Of a DNA stretch of 64,000 bases, positions 53,905-61,440 are shown in pieces. The stretch's first letter is position 1, and every line of letters starts with the position of its first letter. This stretch comes from Bacteroidota bacterium. Its GTDB lineage: Bacteria > Bacteroidota > Bacteroidia > Sphingobacteriales > Sphingobacteriaceae. Position numbers and translations under genes: made by a program. The notes beneath the pieces are model-generated. The model was not told the DNA's origin. It saw only the letters and a list, made by a program, of their open reading frames with translations, and ran no database searches. Location of the stretch: positions 1 to 64,000 of the forward strand of contig JABDFZ010000004.1 in NCBI GenBank assembly GCA_013286325.1. The letters are read 5' to 3'.

Positions 53905-53940
53905 AAAAAGTCCCGCTTTGTTTTACAGGCGGGACTTTTT
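53905..53940. terminator. Bidirectional terminator
   Basis: A 12-bp perfect stem (AAAAAGTCCCGC / GCGGGACTTTTT) around a 12-base loop, with TTTTTTT. It lies between convergent genes. Confidence 0.9.
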
Positions 53941-53957
53941 TTATGATTCAAGTTTTT

Positions 53958-56603
53958 TTATTCGGACAGGTCGACTTTTGGCCAGCAATTTAAATACTGA
54001 TCCATATCGCCTTTTGCAGGGGTATCATTAGTTAATCCGCGACCGCCTGCAGCACCGGGTACATTTACTATTGGCCTTGTTGGATTCAAGGCTTCTTTTA
54101 TGCGTAAATGCAGATCGACATAATGAGCTGTTGTAATAGCATCGCCACCTTTTGGCAATTTTGCATCAATAGCTTTTAATTCGGCACGTACCATTGGCCT
54201 GATATCAGACAGGGCTATATTGATCGGCGTTAAACCAAAATTAGCCATAGCCGCGGCCGATACGCCGGGTATACCTCTGAAGTCGTCGTTTAAAAGGTTC
54301 TTTAAATCTTCAATATAACCGCGTTGCAGGTTACGCTTAAATGCATCAGGTCTTCCTGCGGTAAATATGCCTCCACGCAAGTCTGTAAATAAATCAGCTA
54401 CTGTGTAAGCATTACCGCCGTTACGGGTTTCATTATCATACATCCTTGACAGGCGCGACGGCGAAAGCACATTGCCTAAAGTGTTAACCTGTACATTTTT
54501 TATACGGTTTATCATTACACCATTATCAAACTTGCTCAGCTCTTCGCTATTTATCAACCATAAAGGTGTGGTAAATAACTCTTTGTTGAAGAATGACACC
54601 GCATCGCGCTGTAAACCCTTCGCAACAAAATCATAAACCGGACCTTTTTGATCATAAGTTTTGAAATTTTCGTTCATGCCGCCAATGTTAGTTGCAACAT
54701 GGCCCATGTAACGGCTAAACTGTGTTAAAACCTCGCCGTAAATATCCTGTAAGTCGCTGTAATCCTCACCTTTTTGATAGGTCCATTTTTCAACGTTTGG
54801 TAAAATGCGTTTCAGGTTTGCAATGCCATAAGTACTTGCCTTCATGGCGTTATCGCCCAAATCTTCGTTCTGTAAGCGTGGATCGATGCTTGTACCCTGG
54901 CGGCCATAATAATAAAGCGGATTACCGGCTCTTTCTTTTGTCCATTCGTCTAATATTTCTTTCTCCTGATGAGCAGTTTTGTTACCCGGAAACCAGGTAT
55001 AACCCCATTTTATTGCCCATAAATCATACTCGCCAATTTGCGGATACAGATGGGTAACACCATCGCCTGGCTGTGCTATATAATTAAATCGGGCATAATC
55101 CATAATTGATGGAGCAGTACCATGTTTATCAGTAAACGATTTCGAGCGTAATGAGTCAACGGGGTAAGCATAGCTCGAACCAAAGTTATGCGGCAAGCCA
55201 AGGGTATGGCCAATTTCGTGTGATGAAACAAAGCGGATCAATTCGCCCATTTGTTCGTCAGTAAATTTAGCACTACGTGCAGCTGGGTTTACTGCGGCCG
55301 TTTGAACGAAATACCAATCGCGCAGTAGCTGCATAACGTTATGATACCAGCCTACATGGCTTTCCAGTATTTCACCCGTGCGGGGGTCTGATACATGCGG
55401 CCCGTAAGCATTTTCAACATCTGATGCAAAATACCTTACTACCGTATAACGGGCATCCTCTGTGCTAAAATCAGGATCTTCCTTTGGTGTTGGGGCTGCT
55501 TTGCCCACAATGGCATTTTTAAAACCGGCTGCCTCAAAAGCCTTTTGCCAGTCATTTATACCTGCAATTAAATAAGGCACCCATTTTTTGGGTGTTGCCG
55601 GGTCGATATAAAAAACTATCTGTTTTTTGGGTTCAACCAGTTCGCCTCTTGCATAGGCAGCTTCATCTTTTGGTTCAAGTTTCCACCTGTGGATATATGC
55701 AGTTACTTCCGCCTTTTGAGCATCGGTTCCATAATCAGTTTGCCTTTGGCCGAAAAAACCAACTCTATCGTCGCTTAAACGCGCCTTCATAGGTGTTTTC
55801 GGCAATAATAGCATGGAAGTATGTAATTCGAACGTTACGGCTGCATTGGTATTATCAGTTGGAGATTCAGTCGAACGGTAAGTTTTTAACACATGGGTTT
55901 CAGTATTGATAGGGAAGCTTTTTATGGTATCGATATACGACCTGGAGTTATCTACCCCCGAAACTTTATATGCTTTCTTTAATTGATCGGATATACCTAT
56001 TGCAGCAATATCGCCATTGTAAAAGTCAGTTACATCAATTACTACACCTGTAGTGTCTTTATTATATGCCTTTATGTCGAACGAGGCCAGCACAACATCC
56101 AAATTGGAGTTTTTTACAGACTTGTACATATCACTGGTGCTATCCGCCCTTAACGAATAACTTGGCACCCGGATAAACACTTGTTTATCATGACGCTGCC
56201 ATTTCCAAACCTGATCGTTTTGCGATTCGCCGCCGTATTGCTGAAAAGGGACCTTTATATCGGCAGGTGTTTTGGCTAAACGTGTAACTACAAGCATTTC
56301 ACGGTTCAATAACGAATCCGGAATCTCGTAATAATATTTGCCATCAACTTTATAAGTATTAAAAAGCCCTTTATCAACCTTTGTTTTTGACGGGATAAGA
56401 TCGCTGAATTTTTTAATTCCTTCTTTTTTGGAGGGGCTGATAGTTGCTGAAGCAGTTGAGGTACCGCCTGGAGCAGTAGTTGTCTTAAGGGTTACCGTTT
56501 GTGCAGAAGTTACCTCTTTTTTGGTTTTGCACGAACCTGCAATAACAGCGATAGCAATAGCTGTTGTGCATAAGTAAGAATTTACTTTTAATGGTTTAGT
56601 CAT
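53958..56603 (-). CDS. Zinc-dependent metalloprotease (DUF5117/DUF5118 type), lipoprotein
   Basis: 881 residues from the ATG at 56603 (MTKPLKVNSYLCTTAIAIAV, lipobox IAGSC; the ORF-track start adds nine residues). After a Ser/Lys linker come DUF5118/DUF5117-like regions, then the metzincin-like site HEIGHTLGLPHNFGSS (HExxHxxGLxHN) near residue 500. SIMDYARFNYIAQPGD is a Met-turn-like follow-up. Common in Bacteroidota, and substrates are unknown. It stands alone on its strand. Confidence 0.88.
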   Translation of the reverse strand: MTKPLKVNSYLCTTAIAIAVIAGSCKTKKEVTSAQTVTLKTTTAPGGTSTASATISPSKKEGIKKFSDLIPSKTKVDKGLFNTYKVDGKYYYEIPDSLLNREMLVVTRLAKTPADIKVPFQQYGGESQNDQVWKWQRHDKQVFIRVPSYSLRADSTSDMYKSVKNSNLDVVLASFDIKAYNKDTTGVVIDVTDFYNGDIAAIGISDQLKKAYKVSGVDNSRSYIDTIKSFPINTETHVLKTYRSTESPTDNTNAAVTFELHTSMLLLPKTPMKARLSDDRVGFFGQRQTDYGTDAQKAEVTAYIHRWKLEPKDEAAYARGELVEPKKQIVFYIDPATPKKWVPYLIAGINDWQKAFEAAGFKNAIVGKAAPTPKEDPDFSTEDARYTVVRYFASDVENAYGPHVSDPRTGEILESHVGWYHNVMQLLRDWYFVQTAAVNPAARSAKFTDEQMGELIRFVSSHEIGHTLGLPHNFGSSYAYPVDSLRSKSFTDKHGTAPSIMDYARFNYIAQPGDGVTHLYPQIGEYDLWAIKWGYTWFPGNKTAHQEKEILDEWTKERAGNPLYYYGRQGTSIDPRLQNEDLGDNAMKASTYGIANLKRILPNVEKWTYQKGEDYSDLQDIYGEVLTQFSRYMGHVATNIGGMNENFKTYDQKGPVYDFVAKGLQRDAVSFFNKELFTTPLWLINSEELSKFDNGVMINRIKNVQVNTLGNVLSPSRLSRMYDNETRNGGNAYTVADLFTDLRGGIFTAGRPDAFKRNLQRGYIEDLKNLLNDDFRGIPGVSAAAMANFGLTPINIALSDIRPMVRAELKAIDAKLPKGGDAITTAHYVDLHLRIKEALNPTRPIVNVPGAAGGRGLTNDTPAKGDMDQYLNCWPKVDLSE

Positions 56604-56755
56604 ATATCTATAGCAATAATTAATGATCAAGGTTAAACTGTAAACTTATGTAAAATACAACCTATTTAATAATAGCAACATTTTTGTTACAATTATTAAT
56701 GCAAAATCACCCTTTTAGGGGGATAGTGAAGATTTTATAGGATAGGATATCCGGG

Positions 56756-58045
56756 TTAAATACGCCGTTTTAAGGTAAGGATCACATTGTCCTTTTTGTT
56801 GTCGTGATACACTTCGAGCAACAGGCTACGATCGTTTTGCGATTTAAAAATGGTATCTATCTGCTCAAGCGACATTTTTGCAACTGGTTTTAAATTAATA
56901 GCCAGTATCTCATCATCCTTTTCCAGTCCAATTTCATCAGCAGGCGATCCGGGCTCAACCCGACTTACTATTATACGGTCGAGATTTTCCCCGGCACCGT
57001 AATATTCCAAACCGCTCATATCATGCTCAAAAGGCATTTTAAAATTTATGGCAGGTTTTAAATACATGGCGCTGTCAGGATAATCAATTATAACATCAAA
57101 ACGCTTCAATATGCCGATACCCATGTTGCCGTCGCGCTTTACCATTAATGTTGTAAACTGGTCGCCTTCCGGAAATGAGGTGATCACATTTTTTATTTTA
57201 AACCGCCCAATCTCAAATTCCTTTACCCTGCTTAAAAAACCACTCACAGGGCCCGTTAGCCCTACGCCAAGATTAGCAGCAATAAATTTCTCAGGGAGGC
57301 CATGGCTTTTTATTATGTTTTCGAGCGATAGTGAGTGCCCTGCGCCAAGATCAACCACCAGCTTATCATTTGTTTTAGAGCCGTCGGGAAAAGTTACTTT
57401 GGTTTCAATGTAAGGTTTCCTGTCTTCAATACTCATGGGGATCCGGTTCCCCTTTCTGAAAAGCTTGATATCACGGGGCCTTGAAACGGATAAGGTACTG
57501 TCGGAAAAATCAATTTTAACTGCCAGGTTATTAAAAAATTCATACCCAAGCAAGCCATGGATGGGAATGCCCGCATAGTTGGAAAGGCCAAAATGATCTG
57601 TTTTTAATATTGCCGCAGCAACATCATAACTCATCAGGCCCGGGATATCGATATTTAAAGCCGAAGTAGCATAGGCCTCATAGGCGTCACCTTCGCCAAT
57701 GCCGTTTATTTTTAAAGTACGTTTGTTAACAATATTAATGGAGTCGACCAGTTTAGGATCGGTTATCAGCATCAGGCCTACGCCGGTATCTAAAATAAAA
57801 TTAAAGGGGCCTTTATTATTTATCTTTAGCTCAATAATCATCATATCCCTTATCATGCGAAAAGGAATAGTTACACGTTTCTTATTATTTTTCAGATCAA
57901 AATATTGTGCATTTGCAGCCAAATTGCAGCAGCACAATAATGTTAAAAGCACAATAACACGAAGGTGTTTAGTGGTATGGAATAGCCTAATCAAACGTTT
58001 ATATTTGGTTAATAAATATACATAATAATCACATAAAATAAACAT
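56756..58045 (-). CDS. Retropepsin-like aspartyl protease with C-terminal PDZ
   Basis: 429 residues in the ORF track. Two aspartyl-protease half-domains: FILDTGVGLM (DTG) and LVVDLGAGHS (DLG). A PDZ domain follows at the C-terminus (IIVSRVEPGSPADEIGLEKDDEILAIN). The signal peptide HLRVIVLLTLLCCCNLAANAQ begins only after 28 basic/aromatic residues, so a TTG at 57994 (17 codons in) is a plausible start: it yields a normal signal length and frees the 58 kb promoter region. Envelope protease, role unknown. Confidence 0.85.
   Translation of the reverse strand: MFILCDYYVYLLTKYKRLIRLFHTTKHLRVIVLLTLLCCCNLAANAQYFDLKNNKKRVTIPFRMIRDMMIIELKINNKGPFNFILDTGVGLMLITDPKLVDSINIVNKRTLKINGIGEGDAYEAYATSALNIDIPGLMSYDVAAAILKTDHFGLSNYAGIPIHGLLGYEFFNNLAVKIDFSDSTLSVSRPRDIKLFRKGNRIPMSIEDRKPYIETKVTFPDGSKTNDKLVVDLGAGHSLSLENIIKSHGLPEKFIAANLGVGLTGPVSGFLSRVKEFEIGRFKIKNVITSFPEGDQFTTLMVKRDGNMGIGILKRFDVIIDYPDSAMYLKPAINFKMPFEHDMSGLEYYGAGENLDRIIVSRVEPGSPADEIGLEKDDEILAINLKPVAKMSLEQIDTIFKSQNDRSLLLEVYHDNKKDNVILTLKRRI
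58000..58019. promoter_or_regulatory. Overlapping divergent promoter boxes
   Basis: Plus-strand TATATTTG (58000-58007) suits dacB. Minus-strand TATATTTA (58019-58012), one mismatch, suits the aspartyl protease if it starts at the TTG at 57994. Confidence 0.5.
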
Positions 58046-58047
58046 TA

Positions 58048-59373
58048 ATGCAACAAAAAGTCTATGCAGTAATAACGGTCATTTTTGTTCTTTTTTTATC
58101 TTTTGATGGGGCCACCGCCGGAAAGATACGGAAAAGGAAGATAAAAAAACTATTTAAACATTCGCAAATAATGAATGACCACTTTACCGGCTTTGCGTTG
58201 TATGACCTGGATAATAAAAAAATGGTTTATGAACTAAACAGCGATAAATATTTCACCCCTGCTTCAAACACAAAGCTGTTTACTTTTTATACCTGCCTTA
58301 GAATGCTGGGCGATTCGGTGCCTGCACTTAGATATGTAACCCGTAACGATTCTCTGATCTTTTGGGGCACAGGCGACCCATCATTTCTGCATAGCGATTT
58401 GAAAGGGATCAACGGATTAAACTTTCTGAAAAACAGCGGCAAGAAATTATTTTTCTCGCCTGAAAATTATAACAGTACTTTTTTTGGTGCAGGTTGGGCC
58501 TGGGACGATTATAACGATTACTACCAGGCCGAAATAACGGCGTTACCTATTGAAGATAATGTAGCCGTTTTGTATGCTGATAAAAACGACTCCTTACAGA
58601 TAAAACCGTCGCTTTTAAAAATGTATTTGAAATGCGATACGGGTTACAAACCCGACGGATACAAAGTAAAGCGCGATTTTGCGAGCAATACCTTTGTTTA
58701 TCCGTTTATGGCGCTGCCAAAAAACTTCAGACAGGAAATTCCATGGAAAACAAGCACTGTATTAACCGCAGCATTGTTGCAGGACACATTAAAAGCACCG
58801 TTATTCATAATAAATTTACCTATGCCTACTGATGCCCGGACTGTATATAATACCAATGCCGACTCGGTTTACAAACGCATGTTACTGCCAAGCGACAACT
58901 TTATTGCCGAACAACTTTTACTGGTTTGCTCATCAACAAAATTTAAGACGCTTAACGCCGATTCGGTGATCAATTATTCAAAAGCACATTTTTTAAATGA
59001 TCTGCCGGATACCGCGCGATGGGTTGATGGCTCGGGGCTGTCCCGTTACAATCTGTTTACTCCACGAAGCATTGTGACACTTCTGTGCAAAATTTTAGAT
59101 GAGGTAAAGAATGAAGAATTAGTTCACAACCTGATGCCGGCAGGAGGCATGACAGGAAGCATTAGAAGAATTTATAAAACCGATAACGGGAAGCCGTTTG
59201 TCTGGGCAAAAACCGGGTCGATGTCAAATGTCTATAATCAAAGCGGTTATATTATAACCAAAAAAGGAAAACGCCTGGCCTTTTCGTTTATGAACAATAA
59301 CTTCACAAGGCCGGTTACCGAGGTAAGGGATGAAATGGTAAGGATAGTTACCTTTATACACGATAATTATTAG
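58048..59373 (+). CDS. dacB: D-Ala-D-Ala carboxypeptidase/endopeptidase (PBP4 class)
   Basis: 441-residue class C penicillin-binding protein that trims peptidoglycan stems and cross-links. Signal peptide residues 1-24 or so. Active-site motifs: PASNTKLFTF (SxxK, serine nucleophile), WVDGSGLSRYNLF (second motif region) and AKTGSMSN (KTG). The length fits PBP4 (about 450). It shares a 2-base spacer with the divergent aspartyl protease in the ORF-track start. Confidence 0.93.
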   Translation: MQQKVYAVITVIFVLFLSFDGATAGKIRKRKIKKLFKHSQIMNDHFTGFALYDLDNKKMVYELNSDKYFTPASNTKLFTFYTCLRMLGDSVPALRYVTRNDSLIFWGTGDPSFLHSDLKGINGLNFLKNSGKKLFFSPENYNSTFFGAGWAWDDYNDYYQAEITALPIEDNVAVLYADKNDSLQIKPSLLKMYLKCDTGYKPDGYKVKRDFASNTFVYPFMALPKNFRQEIPWKTSTVLTAALLQDTLKAPLFIINLPMPTDARTVYNTNADSVYKRMLLPSDNFIAEQLLLVCSSTKFKTLNADSVINYSKAHFLNDLPDTARWVDGSGLSRYNLFTPRSIVTLLCKILDEVKNEELVHNLMPAGGMTGSIRRIYKTDNGKPFVWAKTGSMSNVYNQSGYIITKKGKRLAFSFMNNNFTRPVTEVRDEMVRIVTFIHDNY

Positions 59374-59380
59374 TGCGGAT

Positions 59381-59417
59381 TAAGAATCAAGAGCCGAGAA
59401 CCAGGATTCAAGAAAGA
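59381..59417 (+). repeat. Dispersed repeat, CAAGAGCCGAGAACCAGGA type, copy 2
   Basis: TAAGAATCAAGAGCCGAGAA and CCAGGATTCAAGAAAG are the second copy of the 16816-16850 sequence, again just after a stop codon. Confidence 0.65.
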
Positions 59418-59445
59418 AAGTGAAACCCTTATTAAAGTAAATAAC

Positions 59446-60459
59446 TTAATCAAATTTCTTTAAATTTCCCTTGAGCTGCGGGTTTTGTGCAGGTAGTGTG
59501 GTTACTTCCTTCAACACCTCGGTTTGCTGAACATGCACGGCATAATCTGCGGGTTCAATATGGCTACCAATAGCTTCGGCATAAACCTGTGTAAATTCCG
59601 CACCTATATAAAGTATGGCCGACGTGTAATAGATCCAAACCAAAATAACAATAATAGATCCCGCTGCCCCGTAAGCAGAACCCTGCGCGGTGTACTGGAT
59701 GTATAAACTAATGAGGTATTGGCCGAGCATAAAAAGCAACGCGGTAAAAAACGCACCTGTACGCACATCTTTCCACCTAATTTTTACATCGGGCAAAAAC
59801 TTAAATATTATCCCGAACAAAACGGTAATAACAATAAGTGTAATGCCCATATTCACCCCTTTTAACAGCAAGCCGGTTATGGCCGGCCAAAAATGCTCAA
59901 TCCTTTTGCCAAGGGCATCAATAATAAAGTTTACCAATAGCGATGCCAATAGCAAAAATCCGAGGCTTATGATCAGCGAAAATGAAAGGAACCTGTTCTG
60001 GATCAGCTTAAGCCATCCTTTTTTGGGTTTGGCCTTCACCCGCCAGATCATGTTTAGCGAATCCTGTATTTCAACGAATATACTGCTGGCGCCAATAAGT
60101 AATATGGCTATGCCTGTAACGGCGGCTGCACCTGATTTGCCGGAAAGCTGGAGCTTTTTTAAAGCATCCTGAATCTGTATAGCTGCCTGCGGGCCAACAT
60201 AATGTGCAATTTGCGGGTATAATGTATTTGCAGCAACATCATTCCTTAAAAATATGTCTGCAAGAGAAATGACTATTATAAGTAAGGGCGCTATTGAAAA
60301 TACTGTATAATAAGCTAATGAAGCGCTTAATTTCAGGCCGTTATCATTAATAAAGCCCATAAAGGTAGCCACCATTATCTTCCAGATTTGCTTAAGGTAG
60401 TTTAAGCTAAAAACTTTCATGCTATTTTTAAATATCGCCTCTTTAAAATGGATCTTCAC
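59446..60459 (-). CDS. YihY/BrkB-family inner-membrane protein
   Basis: 337 residues with about six TMs. The family start NGLKLSASLAYYTVFSIAPLLIIVISL and the end YGAAGSIIVILVWIYYTSAILYIGAEFTQVYAEA are clear. Formerly called RNase BN by error; function is unsettled. The tail of about 35 residues after the last TM is hydrophilic. Alternative start at Met14. Confidence 0.9.
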   Translation of the reverse strand: MKIHFKEAIFKNSMKVFSLNYLKQIWKIMVATFMGFINDNGLKLSASLAYYTVFSIAPLLIIVISLADIFLRNDVAANTLYPQIAHYVGPQAAIQIQDALKKLQLSGKSGAAAVTGIAILLIGASSIFVEIQDSLNMIWRVKAKPKKGWLKLIQNRFLSFSLIISLGFLLLASLLVNFIIDALGKRIEHFWPAITGLLLKGVNMGITLIVITVLFGIIFKFLPDVKIRWKDVRTGAFFTALLFMLGQYLISLYIQYTAQGSAYGAAGSIIVILVWIYYTSAILYIGAEFTQVYAEAIGSHIEPADYAVHVQQTEVLKEVTTLPAQNPQLKGNLKKFD

Positions 60460-60530
60460 AAAATGATATTAATGTTTATATAAATCGAACCTGTTTAGCG
60501 ATTAAAATTCCCGAAGAACTAAAAAAATAC

Positions 60531-60640
60531 TGTCATTTCGAACGAGGAACGAGGAGAAATCTTCTGCAATATAAAGGTCCGCTACTTGCATGGCGTCAAT
60601 ATTAGTTGTAGAAGATTTCTCTCTGTCGTTCGAAATGACA
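60531..60640. repeat. REP-like inverted repeat, TGTCATTTCGAACGAGGAAC type
   Basis: TGTCATTTCGAACGAGGAAC... (60531-60565) pairs with 60610-60640 (AGAAGATTTCTC...GTTCGAAATGACA), apart from a four-base length difference. Related in plan (GTCAT...GAACGA...GAAATCTTCT) to the element at 39700-39800. Confidence 0.8.
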
Positions 60641-60753
60641 TTCGCGTTGTTTTTTGGTTAAAGTTTATCTTTTAATAGTTCAATCGCTAAACACATTAAA
60701 TCAATAATAATCAATCAGCTAAAATGTTTGGATTCATTTTTATAAATAGCTTA

Positions 60754-61440
60754 TTAAATAGCATTGAACGGAATATCAAGCAGGGGGTAATTTGACCATC
60801 CGTTAAAATCATAATGCCACCATTCGCTCGATATTACTTTAAAACCATGTGCCTGCATTACGCTTTTTAGTAATTCGCGGTTGGTGATTTTCTGCTGAGG
60901 CAAATCGGGATAATTGGCGCCAGCTTTCCTGCTGAAGCTATCAAAACCTGTAGGCATATCAAGTTCTTTGCCTGTTTTAAGGTCTATCAGGCTCAGGTCA
61001 ATGGCGCAACCCCTGTTATGTTTGGAGCCTTTCTTCGGATCGGCAACAAAATTGGTATCAGGGGTTTCTTTATAAAACTTTACTGTAACTGAATAGGGGC
61101 GATAGGCATCGTATATTTTTAAGCCAAGTCCGCGTGTTTTCAAATCAGCTTCTACATCTTTTAAGGCAAGCACAACCGGCAGCCTTGCAAACGCACGGGC
61201 CTGCTGATACATTTTACGATGCATAAAATTATTGGCCGTTGCATATCTTATATCTAAAGCAATCCCGGGGATAAGCTTATTGATCTCCACCAGTTTTTTA
61301 TTTGGATCAGTTTTTGCCTGTTGCAAGTATTGCTGATAGTCTTCAACATGTAAAGCAGCGCTGTAATCCTGCGCATGTATAATAGCTGTACAAAACAGCA
61401 TTACAGCAACGAAGCCTGATTTAATGAACCGGTTACTCAT
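60754..61440 (-). CDS. D-Ala-D-Ala dipeptidase (VanX/DdpX, M15D)
   Basis: 228 residues with a signal peptide (FVAVMLFCTAIIHAQ). Zinc motifs SKHNRGCAIDLSLID (SxHxxGxAxD) near residue 140 and SEWWHYDF (ExxWH-like, EWWH) near 205 are both present. It cleaves D-Ala-D-Ala, here in the periplasm. Its start codon overlaps the stop of the DUF3857 gene (ATGA), so it is translationally coupled. Confidence 0.92.
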   Translation of the reverse strand: MSNRFIKSGFVAVMLFCTAIIHAQDYSAALHVEDYQQYLQQAKTDPNKKLVEINKLIPGIALDIRYATANNFMHRKMYQQARAFARLPVVLALKDVEADLKTRGLGLKIYDAYRPYSVTVKFYKETPDTNFVADPKKGSKHNRGCAIDLSLIDLKTGKELDMPTGFDSFSRKAGANYPDLPQQKITNRELLKSVMQAHGFKVISSEWWHYDFNGWSNYPLLDIPFNAI

